From Actinacidiphila oryziradicis (GTDB taxonomy: Bacteria > Actinomycetota > Actinomycetes > Streptomycetales > Streptomycetaceae): a stretch of 64,000 nt of DNA. The DNA lies in assembly GCF_005047355.1 (NCBI RefSeq), contig NZ_SUMC01000027.1, forward strand, positions 1 to 64,000. The letters run 5' to 3'. Below the pieces are notes generated by a model that saw only the letters and a list, made by a program, of their open reading frames with translations, had not been told where the DNA came from and made no database searches. Shown in pieces: positions 1 to 8,192 of the stretch. Position numbers and translations under genes: made by a program. The first letter of the stretch is position 1; the number at the start of each line of letters is the position of its first letter.

Positions 1-68
1 ACACCCAACGCGATGCGATCCGACAACCGCTCCTCAACCGGCGGCTTGACCTGTCCAGCTCGTGGCAC
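1..68 (-). CDS. IS4-family transposase, N-terminal fragment (runs off window)
   Basis: Reading leftward from GTG at 68, the first 22 residues are V-P-R-A-G-Q-V-K-P-P-V-E-E-R-L-S-D-R-I-A-L-G, then the window ends. This resembles the opening of actinobacterial IS4-family transposases (R-A-G-x-x-K-P, then R-L-S/T-D-x-I/V-x-L/I-G). A GGGAGG ribosome site lies seven to eight bases before the GTG, supporting this start. The rest of the protein, including the DDE catalytic domain, lies outside the window, so it cannot be said whether the element is intact. The family call rests on a short N-terminus recalled from memory and is therefore moderate. Confidence 0.5.
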   Translation of the reverse strand, partial: MPRAGQVKPPVEERLSDRIALG

Positions 69-165
69 TCAGCAACCCTCCCGAGGCACACACTACAAAC
101 AAGATCAACCCAAAGTCAGCGGCATTGGGGCTAGCCCCCGGTTTCGGGAAGGTGGGGGCACCTCC
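69..165. mobile_element. Probable end of the IS4-type element
   Basis: This AT-richer stretch (CACTACAAACAAGATCAACC and following) between the transposase start and the first chromosomal repeat probably contains the outer end of the insertion sequence. No terminal inverted repeat can be proven because the other end is outside the window. Nothing else coding is seen. Confidence 0.3.
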
Positions 166-199
166 TGGGGGCACCTCCCGGCCGAAGGCTGGGGGAGGG
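166..199. repeat. Streptomyces-type intergenic hairpin repeat, copy 1
   Basis: The core GGGGGCACCTCCCGGCCGAA followed by GGCTGGGGGAGGG can fold with CCTCCC pairing GGGAGG around GCC-GAA-GGC. A partial duplication of GGGGGCACCTCC lies just before it (154-165). A second copy occurs at 12866-12900. From memory, this sequence recurs in intergenic DNA of many Streptomyces genomes. Confidence 0.6.
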
Positions 200-221
200 C
201 CAGGGGAGAAAGCCCGGCGCC

Positions 222-2099
222 CTAGTCCAGTGGCTCGGCCGGTGGCGGGAGGCCCGGCCCGCGCCCGGACAGCACCTCGCCGTACGCCTGCATGAGGTCC
301 GGCAGGCGCAACGTAGCCAGGTCGTCCCGGCTCGGCGGCCCCGCGTACCCCGAGAGCCGCAGATCGCGATAGGCGCAGCTCTTCTCGTACAGCGTGCGCA
401 GGAACCGCCCGTTGCCGAGCTCATCGATCCAGCCCTGGTCGACGACATGGCCGCTGATCGCCTTGAGCTCTTCGGTCGCTTCCTCGTCCCAGTGGTCACC
501 GTTGTCCGAGGCGAGGACCTCGCCGATCCGGGTGAGCTCGAGCGGCCGGTAGCTGGGGAAGTCGACCCGGGTGGTGAAGCGGGAGCCGAGTCCCGGGTTG
601 GCGGCGAGCAGCCGGTCCATGCCCTCGGGGTAGCCGGCCAGGATGACCACCAGGCGGTCGCGATTGTCCTCGGCGCGCTTCAGCAGCACCTGGAGGGCCT
701 CGTCGCCGTAGGCGTCGCCCTTGCTGTAGCCGGAGTTGGAGAGCGCGTAGGCCTCGTCGACGAAGAGCACTCCGCCGAGCGCGGAGTCGATGAGCTCGTT
801 GGCCTTGACAGCCGTCTGCCCGAGGAACTCGCCGACCAGGTCGGAGCGCTGGGCCTCGACGAGGTGGTCGCCGCCGAGGAGCCCGAGGGCATAGAAGACC
901 CGGCCGAGGATGCGGGCGACGGTTGTCTTCCCGGTGCCCGAGGGGCCGGAGAAGACGAAATGCCGTTTGGGGGGCTGGACGGGCAAGCCCTGGCTGGTAC
1001 GGAGGCGGGCCATACGGAGCTGGGCGGAGAGGGCCCGGACCTGGCGTTTGACCGGTTCGAGCCCCACCATGCGGTCGAGTTCGGCCAGGGCCTGGCCGAG
1101 GAGTACGGGATCGGGGGCGGTGGTGGGGAGCAGCGGCGGGAGCGGGGTGATGGGCAGCAGGGCCTTGTCGCGTGCGTCGTCATTGAGAGGGACGGGGCCG
1201 GTCAGGGGGTCTTCCAGGGCGGTGCTGGTGCCGCGGAAGTCCGCCGGGTCGGGATCGGTCGGCGGGTCGAGGGTGTCGGGACCGGCCTGTCCGAAGCCGG
1301 GAAGGAGCACGGAGGCGAGGTCTGCGCCCTCGTCGAGAACGTCCTCGTTGATGGCGGCGAGCCGGGCCGCGGCGTCCATGAAGGCCGGGTCCACCCGGTG
1401 CACCGCCCGGTAGAGGGGGAGCGCGGCGGCGGTGCGGCCGGTGCCTTCGTAGGCCCGGGCAAGCCAGTAGCGCAGCTCCTTGCGCTGCGGCTGCTCGCTG
1501 CGGCAGCGCATGAGCGCCGCGGCCAGCAGCGGCTCGGCCTGGCCGCACAATTCCAGGCGGACCCGGGCCATGCCGCCGAACAGGCCGGCCTCGATGCCGA
1601 GCAGTGGGTCGCCGAGCAGCGGCTCGGTGTGCCGCACCAGCTGCTCCCAGTCCTTGACCAGATAGGCGCGGCAGGCGTGCAGGAACCGGACGTGCGGATC
1701 GGCGTCCACCGGCGGGCACTCGGCCAGCGCGCGGTCCAGCTCGGCCACGTGCCGGCCGTCCAGCCAGTGCGAGGCGTGGGCCAGCAGCAGGTCCCGGCCG
1801 GTCTCCAGCACCGGCTGCACCCACCAGCCCAGCCAGTACCAGGAGTTGAGGGACCTGCGGTACAGCCGGCGCTGCTCGCCGAAGCGGTCCCGGTGCCGGT
1901 ACATCTGGAGCATCGCGGTCGAGGTGTCCGCGCGCAGGGCGTGCAGCCCCAGCCAGCCGTCCGCCATACCCGGGTCGAACCGTACCGCCGCCCGGAACTC
2001 CTCCTCCGCCTGGGTGTAAGCGCCCACTGTGTAGGCGTCCACCGCACGCAGCCAGGCAAGATCGGCGGGGGCGCCCGTGCGCTCTGTGCCGTAGTCCAT
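222..2099 (-). CDS. TPR-AAA+ ATPase of the EccA/CbbX type
   Basis: A 625-residue protein. Residues 1 to about 280 are helical and repeat-like (A-x-x-F-R-A-A-V-x-x-D-P, A-R-A-Y-E-G-T-G), as in the TPR domain of EccA. A Pro/Asp-rich linker follows, then a CbbX-class AAA+ module from about residue 340: Walker A GPSGTGKTT near 385, Walker B GGVLFVDEAYAL near 443, and an arginine-finger region G-S-R-F near 506. In mycobacteria EccA serves type VII secretion; here no ESX membrane genes or WXG proteins flank it, so its substrate is unknown. The ATG at 2099 is preferred over 2159 because GGGGGA precedes it at good spacing and upstream codons look non-coding. The beta-helix protein at 43373-45772 carries a related AAA+ domain. 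Confidence 0.85.
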   Translation of the reverse strand: MDYGTERTGAPADLAWLRAVDAYTVGAYTQAEEEFRAAVRFDPGMADGWLGLHALRADTSTAMLQMYRHRDRFGEQRRLYRRSLNSWYWLGWWVQPVLETGRDLLLAHASHWLDGRHVAELDRALAECPPVDADPHVRFLHACRAYLVKDWEQLVRHTEPLLGDPLLGIEAGLFGGMARVRLELCGQAEPLLAAALMRCRSEQPQRKELRYWLARAYEGTGRTAAALPLYRAVHRVDPAFMDAAARLAAINEDVLDEGADLASVLLPGFGQAGPDTLDPPTDPDPADFRGTSTALEDPLTGPVPLNDDARDKALLPITPLPPLLPTTAPDPVLLGQALAELDRMVGLEPVKRQVRALSAQLRMARLRTSQGLPVQPPKRHFVFSGPSGTGKTTVARILGRVFYALGLLGGDHLVEAQRSDLVGEFLGQTAVKANELIDSALGGVLFVDEAYALSNSGYSKGDAYGDEALQVLLKRAEDNRDRLVVILAGYPEGMDRLLAANPGLGSRFTTRVDFPSYRPLELTRIGEVLASDNGDHWDEEATEELKAISGHVVDQGWIDELGNGRFLRTLYEKSCAYRDLRLSGYAGPPSRDDLATLRLPDLMQAYGEVLSGRGPGLPPPAEPLD

Positions 2100-2654
2100 C
2101 AGGTCCCCCACCAGCCGATCCCCATGGCCTGTCGCCCTCCTGTCGCCCCAGGGCCCCAAACCGCTGTCTGCAGGGCGGGAGTTGATTGTGCTCGCATCGT
2201 ACCCGCGGCACCCGGCGCGCCGAAGGGTGGCGTACTACGAACGCGCCGACGCCATATGGTGACGGTGTGTGAGGGAAAGGAGGGAGTGAGGGGCGAAAAG
2301 TGGTCCGCGGGCAGAACGAAGCCCCCGGTCACGGGGGAACAACCGGGGGCTTCGCGTACTGGGAGCGGCCTTCTCAACCGCGCAATCAGAAAGTAAGTCC
2401 TGTACTGCCCCTGGGTCAAGCCGCCTTGGAACGTTGATCGGGAGCTCCCCGGGCGCCACAGCGCACCGGCTGCGATCGCTCACGGTCCGTGACGATCGGG
2501 GGTTTCCCGGGCTGTCCCATCCGTCCCTGGACCACCTGGTTTCGGCCGTTCGCCGGAATCAGCCGCCGTCCGTCCGGCCCCGGCGTGTCGGCCGGGGCCG
2601 TGTCCGGGCAGTTCGCCGGGGACGAGTGCCATTCGGCGTATTACGGTGAGATCT
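2100..2654. other. Long intergenic region between AAA+ gene and pepP
   Basis: About 550 bases separate the divergent AAA+ gene and aminopeptidase gene. It must contain both promoters. The only clear structure is the hairpin at 2317-2354. Short reading frames here (for example 2099-2419 on the minus strand) lack convincing codon bias or homology, and no tRNA fold was seen. Confidence 0.5.
2317..2354. terminator. Perfect 13-bp hairpin
   Basis: CGAAGCCCCCGGT (2317-2329) and ACCGGGGGCTTCG (2342-2354) are exact inverted copies with a 12-base loop. There is no T-run. It lies between divergent genes, so it is either an attenuator/sRNA terminator or the end of an unrecognised short transcript. Confidence 0.5.
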
Positions 2655-3779
2655 GTGACCGACTCCGCAGCTCCGCTGTACCCCGCCGAACGTCTCGAAC
2701 TCGCCCGCAAGGCCGCAGCCGAAGCGGGCCTCGACGCGCTGCTCCTCTCGCCCGGCGCCGATCTGCGCTATCTGACCGGGTACCGGGCCATGCTCAGCGA
2801 ACGCCTCACCTGCCTGGTCGTTCCGGCCGCCGGGGACCCGTTCCTCGTCGTACCCGCGCTGGAGAAGCCCGGGGCGCAGACGTCCCCGCTCGGCGGGCTC
2901 GGCGTCGACATCACCGGGTGGGACGAGACCGAGGACCCGTACGCGATCGTCGGGGCACGGCTGCCGGCCGGGACGCGCAGGATCGCCGTCGACAATCACA
3001 TGTGGGCGGAGAAGGTCCTCGCTTTCAGGGCGGCCCTCCCGCAGGCCGCGCAGAGCCTGGCCTCCGAGGTGCTTCGGGAACTGAGGATGCGCAAGAGCCC
3101 CGCCGAGATCGAGGCGCTGCGTCGCGCAGGGGCGGCCATCGACCGGGTGCACCGCCGGATCGGGGAGTGGCTCCGGCCCGGCCGCACCGAGCGCGAGGTC
3201 GCCCGCGACATCGCCGCCGCCATCATCGAGACCGGGCACGAGTCCGCCGACTTCGTCATCGTCGCCTCGGGCCCCAACGGCGCCAGCCCGCACCACGATG
3301 TCTCCGACCGGGTGATCCGGGCCGGCGACCCGGTGGTCGTGGACATCGGCGGCACCACGGAGGACGGCTACTGCTCGGACTCCACCCGTACTTACGCGGT
3401 CGGCGAACCTCCCGCCGCATTCCTGGAGCTCTACGAGGTGCTGCTGCGCGCCCAGCAGACGCAGACCCAGGCGGTGCGCCCCGGGCTCACCGCGGAGGAA
3501 CTGGACGCGGTCGGACGGGACATCATCACCGGGGCCGGCTACGGCGAGCACTTCATCCACCGTACCGGGCACGGCATCGGCCTGGAGACCCACGAGGACC
3601 CGTACATCGTGGCGGGCAGCTCGCGCCCGCTGGAGCCCGGCATGGCTTTTTCGGTCGAGCCCGGCATCTACCTCCCGGGGCGTTTCGGGGCGAGGATCGA
3701 GGACATCGCGGTGTGCACCGAGAGCGGCGGCGAGCGGCTCAACCAGACCGGGCGCGACCTGATGGTGCTGCCCGCATAG
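2655..3779 (+). CDS. pepP: Xaa-Pro aminopeptidase (M24B)
   Basis: A 374-residue metallopeptidase removing N-terminal residues before proline, probably cytoplasmic. Residues 1-130 form a creatinase N-terminal domain. The pita-bread domain carries the expected ligands in order: Asp in VVDIGG (about 228), Asp in Y-C-S-D-S-T-R (about 242), His in HRTGHGIGLETHE (302-312), Glu in VEPGIYLP (about 336) and Glu in RIEDIAV (about 350). All five M24 metal-binding positions are present, so it should be active. GTG at 2655 has GGTGAG four bases upstream; GTG at 2646, three codons earlier, is the alternative. It stands alone, with a STAS gene 70 bases downstream. Confidence 0.88.
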   Translation: MTDSAAPLYPAERLELARKAAAEAGLDALLLSPGADLRYLTGYRAMLSERLTCLVVPAAGDPFLVVPALEKPGAQTSPLGGLGVDITGWDETEDPYAIVGARLPAGTRRIAVDNHMWAEKVLAFRAALPQAAQSLASEVLRELRMRKSPAEIEALRRAGAAIDRVHRRIGEWLRPGRTEREVARDIAAAIIETGHESADFVIVASGPNGASPHHDVSDRVIRAGDPVVVDIGGTTEDGYCSDSTRTYAVGEPPAAFLELYEVLLRAQQTQTQAVRPGLTAEELDAVGRDIITGAGYGEHFIHRTGHGIGLETHEDPYIVAGSSRPLEPGMAFSVEPGIYLPGRFGARIEDIAVCTESGGERLNQTGRDLMVLPA

Positions 3780-3849
3780 TTGACTGGCCCCAGGTCCGGG
3801 GAGTATGCCGGTCTCGGGCCCCGGCGGCGCGGGAGTGGGGGACTGGGCC

Positions 3850-4233
3850 ATGTTCGAGGAAATTCAGCTCTTCAGTATGCGGGAGCGTTCGGTGGGGGGA
3901 ACCACCGTGGTGGAGTTGTCGGGGGAGGTGGACATCCTCGCGGCGACCCGGACTTCCGGGCGTCTCGATGCACTGACCTCGTCTCTCCACCCCGATCTGG
4001 TAATGGACCTGAGAGCGGTGACATTCATCGACTGCAGCGGCCTGTCGCTGCTCGTCCGGGCCCGTAGGCGGGTGGTCGAGCGGGGCGGGCGGCTGGCTGT
4101 GGTGAGCGACAGCCCGAGCGTACTGCGGCTGCTTCGGCTGACCAGGCTGGCGGCGGTCTTCGTCGTCCACGAGGACCTGGCCTCCGCGCTCGCCGCCGAA
4201 CCACCGGGTGCGGCAAACGGGGCAATCGCCTAG
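3850..4233 (+). CDS. STAS-domain anti-sigma factor antagonist
   Basis: A 127-residue single-domain STAS protein of the SpoIIAA/RsbV/BldG kind. The strand VVELSGEVDILAA opens the fold and the phosphorylatable Ser lies in IDCSGLSLL near residue 62. In this family the unphosphorylated form sequesters a HATPase anti-sigma kinase. No anti-sigma gene is adjacent; the nearest candidate is at 34152-34682, 30 kb away. ATG at 3850 is preferred to the ATG at 3805 because GTGGGGGA lies seven bases before it and the STAS fold begins right after. Confidence 0.85.
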   Translation: MFEEIQLFSMRERSVGGTTVVELSGEVDILAATRTSGRLDALTSSLHPDLVMDLRAVTFIDCSGLSLLVRARRRVVERGGRLAVVSDSPSVLRLLRLTRLAAVFVVHEDLASALAAEPPGAANGAIA

Positions 4234-4319
4234 CCTGGGCCTGTCCGCGGACGTTGATGAGGGACCGGCCCAGGAAGATCACGCGCACCGCGTGGCTGCG
4301 CCGGGTCCGGCCTCCAGGC

Positions 4320-4907
4320 TCAGATGTGGTGGTGCCGCCAGCGGGGTTCGACCTCGGCCCAATCGCGGTCCCACGCGTCCAGCCGCCGCCGGTCCAGGGT
4401 GTGGCGGACTGCCCAGCGGGTGCCCAGGAGGGCCAGCGCGGCTCCGGATCCGGCGATGAATCCGAGCGCGAGGGAATCGCTCAGGACCCTGGCACCGCTG
4501 ACCGGCGGGCCGGTCGGCCGTCCGGCCGAGTCGAGCCAGGCCGTGGTGCGGCTGCCCTTCTTCTGGCCGGCGGTCGCGCCCGCGACTCCGGTGTGCTGGG
4601 AGCCGTCCGGCGCCGTCCAGCGGACCTTGACGTCGTACCGCACCTGGCCCGGCGTGGAGTCGGCGGCGGGCGGTGCGGCGGGGGCGTCCTGAAGGAGAAC
4701 CGCCTGCACCGGGTGCCGCTGCAGGTTCTGCTCGCGTACCGTCCCGCTGAGGCCGCTGTGCACGGCGAGGGCCACGGAGACCGCGACAGCGGGTACCGCG
4801 AGCAGCAGCCCGAGCGTCACGATCAGCCCGAGCCATGCGTCCATTACGTCCCACCGGCGGCGCAGCGGATTACGCCGCCATCGCCGGCTCCAGCCGGTCC
4901 TGAGCAT
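4320..4907 (-). CDS. Rv1733c-like two-helix membrane protein
   Basis: A 195-residue protein starting with a basic segment R-R-W-R-R-N-P-L-R-R-R, then a transmembrane helix (about 25-50), an extracytoplasmic domain with W-T-A-P-D-G-S-Q-H-T-G-V, a second helix (about 145-170) and a basic C-terminus. The architecture and the N-P-L-R-R-R motif match the actinobacterial Rv1733c-like family, whose molecular function is unknown. A paralogue with the same layout lies at 45911-46537. It shares no operon with its neighbours. Confidence 0.75.
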   Translation of the reverse strand: MLRTGWSRRWRRNPLRRRWDVMDAWLGLIVTLGLLLAVPAVAVSVALAVHSGLSGTVREQNLQRHPVQAVLLQDAPAAPPAADSTPGQVRYDVKVRWTAPDGSQHTGVAGATAGQKKGSRTTAWLDSAGRPTGPPVSGARVLSDSLALGFIAGSGAALALLGTRWAVRHTLDRRRLDAWDRDWAEVEPRWRHHHI

Positions 4908-4952
4908 GTCGGCCCCCAAGGATGCATGGGTATACGGTCCCTGGAAAATTCA

Positions 4953-4982
4953 TTGCTTGTGGAGGTTCTCCTTATCTAGTAT
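4953..4982 (+). promoter_or_regulatory. Candidate leaderless promoter
   Basis: TTGCTT (4953-4958), an 18-base spacer and TAGTAT (4977-4982) place the start site at about 4989-4990, which is the A of the ATG of the next gene. No ribosome site lies at usable distance from that ATG (GGAGG at 4961 is too far and inside the spacer). Confidence 0.6.
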
Positions 4983-4989
4983 CGCGCGC

Positions 4990-5589
4990 ATGGAGCTGTT
5001 GCAGGAGAAATCCGGCCTGGAGGCATATCTCGTCGCCGACCATGTCATCGACCATCACCATCCAGTGGTGCGCGCAACAGCGGGACGACTGCGCGACCAG
5101 GCCCCCGGCCCGTATGACTATGCCGAGGCCGCCTTCGAGTTCGTACGCGACACCATCCCGCACTCCTATGACTCGGGTGATCTCCGGGTCACTTGGCGTG
5201 CCTCCGACGTCCTGGCCGGCCGCACCGGCATCTGCTATGCGAAGGCGCACGCTCTCGCCGCCCTGCTGCGGGCGCACGGTATTCCCACCGGGCTCTGCTA
5301 CCAGCGGCTGGCGGACGACGACGGCTCGGATCCTGTCGTCCATGGCCTGATCGCGATGTGGCTGCCGGAGAGCGGCCGCTGGGCCCGGCAGGATCCGCGC
5401 GGCAACAAGGCGGGTGTGAACGCCCAGTTCTCGCTCAACGAAGAGCGGCTGGCCTGGGTCCCCCGTCCGGAATACGGCGAGAGCGACTACCCGATCCTCT
5501 ACGCGGCCCCTGCGCCGCCCGTGCTGAAGGCCCTGTTGGAGGCCGTGGACCGACCGCACTTGTCGCGGCTGTTGCCCACCGCGCTCTGA
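4990..5589 (+). CDS. Transglutaminase-like domain protein
   Basis: A 199-residue cytoplasmic protein. The papain-like triad is visible: Cys in TGICYAKA (about 82), His in VVHGLIAMW (about 117) and Asp in RQDPRGNK (about 135). Proteins of this size in actinomycetes are stand-alone transglutaminase-core enzymes, more probably peptidases or amide hydrolases than cross-linkers; the substrate is unknown. The start is fixed by the promoter, which places transcription initiation at the ATG (leaderless). The upstream DNA is unusually AT-rich for this chromosome. Confidence 0.8.
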   Translation: MELLQEKSGLEAYLVADHVIDHHHPVVRATAGRLRDQAPGPYDYAEAAFEFVRDTIPHSYDSGDLRVTWRASDVLAGRTGICYAKAHALAALLRAHGIPTGLCYQRLADDDGSDPVVHGLIAMWLPESGRWARQDPRGNKAGVNAQFSLNEERLAWVPRPEYGESDYPILYAAPAPPVLKALLEAVDRPHLSRLLPTAL

Positions 5590-5611
5590 TACGGGCCCGG
5601 AGCGGACCCGG

Positions 5612-6340
5612 TCATTCGCGGTCCATGGCCGCCGCCTGCTCCGGGGTGGGGGCGGTGCCGCCGAGGTGGGCGGGGAGCCACCAGCGGTCCTCGGGGCCGT
5701 TCGGGCGGCCGGTGTAGGCGCGCTGGGCGTCCTCCAGGAGCTCCTGCACCCGCAGGCGCACCCGTCGGGTGAGGGCGCCAGGCTTCTCGTTCTCGTCGGG
5801 TGTCATCTGCTCGCCCACCCGGATGGTGATCGGGAAGCGGTTGCGGCCGAGCTGGCGCGGGTGGCCCTTGGTCCACATCCGCTGGGTGCCCCACAGGGCG
5901 ACCGGCAGCAGCGGTACGCCGGCTTCCATGGCGAGCCGCGCCGCACCCGACTTGAAGGACTTCAGAGTGAAGGACTGCGAGATGGTCGCCTCGGGGAACA
6001 CCCCGATGATCTCGCCCGAGCGCAGTGCGGTGAGGGCGTGCGCGTAGGCGTGCATGCCCTCCGACCGGTCCACCGGGATGTGCTTCATCGCCCGCATCAG
6101 CGGACCCGACACCTTATGACGGAAAACCGACTCCTTCGCCATGAAGCGCACCAGCCGCTTGGCCGGGAGCACTGTCATCCCGGAGAAGATGAAGTCGAGG
6201 TAGCCGATGTGATTGCTGACCAGCAGGGCGCCACCTTCGCGCGGGACGTGCTCGGTGCCGCCGATGTCGAAGCGCAGGCCCTGCGCCTTGAACATGACGC
6301 GGGCGAAGCCGATGACGGGCGGGTACACGAGTTCGGCCAT
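5612..6340 (-). CDS. plsC: 1-acyl-sn-glycerol-3-phosphate acyltransferase family protein
   Basis: A 242-residue PlsC-family acyltransferase acting at the inner membrane on lysophosphatidic acid or a related acceptor. The catalytic NHxxxxD box is NHIGYLD near residue 40, and the second family motif FPEATIS lies near 112. There is no strong transmembrane helix, so membrane association is probably peripheral. Actinomycetes carry several paralogues, so the precise acyl acceptor cannot be given. It converges on the transglutaminase-like gene with 22 bases between stops. Confidence 0.85.
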   Translation of the reverse strand: MAELVYPPVIGFARVMFKAQGLRFDIGGTEHVPREGGALLVSNHIGYLDFIFSGMTVLPAKRLVRFMAKESVFRHKVSGPLMRAMKHIPVDRSEGMHAYAHALTALRSGEIIGVFPEATISQSFTLKSFKSGAARLAMEAGVPLLPVALWGTQRMWTKGHPRQLGRNRFPITIRVGEQMTPDENEKPGALTRRVRLRVQELLEDAQRAYTGRPNGPEDRWWLPAHLGGTAPTPEQAAAMDRE

Positions 6341-6455
6341 GTCGGGGTCCCTGCTCTTTCCGGGGCGATTCCCGGCGTAAGTTACGCGTCCGTAGGTTTC
6401 GGGTCGCTGGGTGATGGTGCCCCGTAAACGGGTGCCGTGTCACCTCACGTGCCCG

Positions 6456-6887
6456 TCATTGAACGAGATTCTCATCACTTCTCGCCGTGGCGCGACGCAG
6501 CAGCAGGTACATCTCGCAGCCGAGGCAGTATGCGAACGCCGCGTTCAGGAAGGCGGCGGCGAGCGCGGCCGCGGTCGCCGCCAGGCCCAGCCACTGCGGC
6601 CCGGCGGAGTAACCGACCAGGCCCACAACCGCGAAGACCAGGCCCACGGCCTGCGCGAAGCGCGGCGGCGCCGCGTCCTCGGTCTCGGCCGGCGGCCCGA
6701 GCCGGGGGCGTACGAGAGTGCGGTAGAGCCAGCCGTACGGTGAGTTCTGCACGCCCGCGGCGGCGCCGGCCGCGAAGAACGCCGTCTGGACCGCCAGCAG
6801 CCAGCCGCTGCCGGTAACCAGGACGGCGGCGAGGACGATGGTGGTAAGGGTCGCGCCGAACCGCGGACCCCGGGCATCAATGTTCAT
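6456..6887 (-). CDS. DUF4395 membrane protein
   Basis: A 143-residue protein with about four hydrophobic helices (12-30, 33-50, 85-105, 108-128), ending near C-x-G-C-E-M-Y. The N-terminal M-N-x-D-A-R-G-P-R-F start and Cys-bearing C-terminal helix fit DUF4395, a family usually found beside thioredoxin-like or sulfurtransferase genes. Here it is divergent from a CxxC thioredoxin-like gene 86 bases away, which fits a thiol redox or sulfur-transfer role. The mechanism is not established. Confidence 0.75.
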   Translation of the reverse strand: MNIDARGPRFGATLTTIVLAAVLVTGSGWLLAVQTAFFAAGAAAGVQNSPYGWLYRTLVRPRLGPPAETEDAAPPRFAQAVGLVFAVVGLVGYSAGPQWLGLAATAAALAAAFLNAAFAYCLGCEMYLLLRRATARSDENLVQ

Positions 6888-6973
6888 AAGGCCATGATCC
6901 TGGACGGGTCGGCCCGAAGGCCCCGGGGAATCATTGCGGTCATATGAACGCTGCACAGAGCCGGGAGGACTAC

Positions 6974-7387
6974 ATGACAGGACTGGTGGTGTGCCTCGCG
7001 GTGTTCGCCGCGTCGGGGGTCTTCGGCCTTGTCCACCGGCGCCGGAACGGAAGGGTGAGGGTGCGGAGCAAGGACAGTGCGGAGCGGCTGACGGCAGACG
7101 AGATCGGCGGCCCGCTCGGCGAACGCGCGACACTGGTGCAGTTCTCCAGTGCTTTCTGCGCCCCCTGCCGGGCGACCAGGCGGACCCTCGGGGAGATCGC
7201 CGGCATGGTGGACGGCATCACGCACGTGGAGATCGACGCAGAGGCGCATCTGGACCTCGTACGCCGGCTGGCGATCCTCAAGACCCCTACTGTGCTGGTG
7301 CTCGACGCCGACGGGGCCGTCGTGCGCCGCGCCGCCGGGCAGCCGCGCAAGTCGGACGTGATAGCCGCGATCGGAGCCGCCGTATGA
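6974..7387 (+). CDS. Membrane-anchored thioredoxin-like protein
   Basis: A 137-residue protein with one N-terminal helix (2-20), a basic H-R-R-R-N-G stop and a thioredoxin fold. The active site is F-C-A-P-C-R near residue 62, and the cis-proline follows in K-T-P-T-V-L-V-L (about 100). The basic residues after the helix suggest the catalytic domain stays in the cytoplasm. GGGAGG eight bases before the ATG sets the start. Divergent DUF4395 and the Cys-ending leader peptide downstream place it in a small sulfur/thiol locus. Confidence 0.82.
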   Translation: MTGLVVCLAVFAASGVFGLVHRRRNGRVRVRSKDSAERLTADEIGGPLGERATLVQFSSAFCAPCRATRRTLGEIAGMVDGITHVEIDAEAHLDLVRRLAILKTPTVLVLDADGAVVRRAAGQPRKSDVIAAIGAAV

Positions 7388-7479
7388 CAGCCGCTCCCGC
7401 CCTGGCCTCCGCGCCCGCCCGTGTCCCACAATCCGGGCCACCCTTGACGGGGCGCGGATTTGATCGTCAGTCTGACGTT

Positions 7480-7560
7480 ATGTCGCGAGACCTCCTTCTT
7501 GTCGCCCGTGCGGACGTCGACTTCGGTCGGCACTCCAGCGCGCGCTGTCCGAGCTGCTGA
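7480..7560 (+). CDS. 26-residue Cys-ending leader peptide (uORF)
   Basis: ATG at 7480 opens a 26-codon frame, MSRDLLLVARADVDFGRHSS followed by ARCPSC and a stop. It matches the actinobacterial putative leader peptides upstream of sulfur genes, whose pattern is roughly (L)-x-x-R-x-H/D-V-D-x-x-R-x-S-S-A-x-C near the stop. Related Cys-rich uORFs in mycobacteria sense cysteine supply by ribosome stalling. Here two Cys codons fall within the last four positions, 54 bases before the flavin reductase start. A weak TTGACG (7444) / CAGTCT (7468) promoter would start transcription at the ATG, making it leaderless. Regulation is inferred. Confidence 0.65.
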   Translation: MSRDLLLVARADVDFGRHSSARCPSC

Positions 7561-7614
7561 GCGCCCCCAGACCACTGCCCGCCTCAGGCACCCCCGCTCC
7601 AGAAGGACAACTCC

Positions 7615-8121
7615 ATGACTGCCTCGACCGACCTCGGCACCGCAATGACTTTTGACTCCGTCGTCTTCCGATCGGTTTTCCGTCGCCACGCGGCCGGTGT
7701 GGCCGTGATCACCGCGGCCGGTGCCCAGCCGGTGGGCTTCACCGCCACCTCACTCAGCTCGGTGGCCGCCGATCCTCCACTGCTCTCCTTCGGCATCAGC
7801 ACCGGCTCCTCCAGCTGGCCCACCCTCGCCGACGCGCCCTTCGTCGGCGTACACCTGCTCGGTGAGCACCAGGAGGAACTCGCCGCGACCTTCGCCCGCA
7901 GTGGAGCCGACCGCTTCGGGCGGTCCACCGGCTGGCGTCGCGGCCCGCACGGGGTGCCGCTTCTCGATGACGTCTCCGCGTGGCTGGTGGGACGTGTGGT
8001 GGCCCGGATACCCGCCGGCGACCACCGGATAGTCGTGGCCCAGGCCATCGCGGGGGACCCGCTGGGGCCCGGCCGTCCGCTGCTGTACCACGAGGGTGCA
8101 TTCAACGCGCTGCGGCATTGA
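7615..8121 (+). CDS. Flavin reductase family protein
   Basis: A 168-residue FMN-binding split-barrel protein supplying reduced flavin to partner monooxygenases or desulfonating enzymes. Family signals are F-R-x-V-F-R-R-H-A-A-G-V-A-V-I-T (about 20-35), G-F-T-A-T-S-L-S-S-V-A-A-D-P-P-L-L (about 43-60) and the S-S-x-W-P-T-L segment. The ATG at 7615 has AAGGA about nine bases upstream. The preceding Cys-ending uORF suggests it is expressed when cysteine or sulfur is short. No monooxygenase partner is adjacent. Confidence 0.82.
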   Translation: MTASTDLGTAMTFDSVVFRSVFRRHAAGVAVITAAGAQPVGFTATSLSSVAADPPLLSFGISTGSSSWPTLADAPFVGVHLLGEHQEELAATFARSGADRFGRSTGWRRGPHGVPLLDDVSAWLVGRVVARIPAGDHRIVVAQAIAGDPLGPGRPLLYHEGAFNALRH

Positions 8122-8192
8122 CGGTGTCCCGTTGACCGGGCGTCGGGAAGGTCACAGTTCACTGGCCTTGTGTCCTGGGAAGGAGCTGGTTG

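Noticed and set aside
447..2396. Long plus-strand open frame of 649 codons opposite the AAA+ gene
   Set aside because: It is the GC-rich shadow of the real gene: Val/Gly/Glu-rich, no motifs, and it crosses the AAA+ start and intergenic DNA.
2235..2483. Short minus-strand frames in the 2.1-2.65 kb gap
   Set aside because: No family match, no ribosome site of note, and the hairpin lies inside them.
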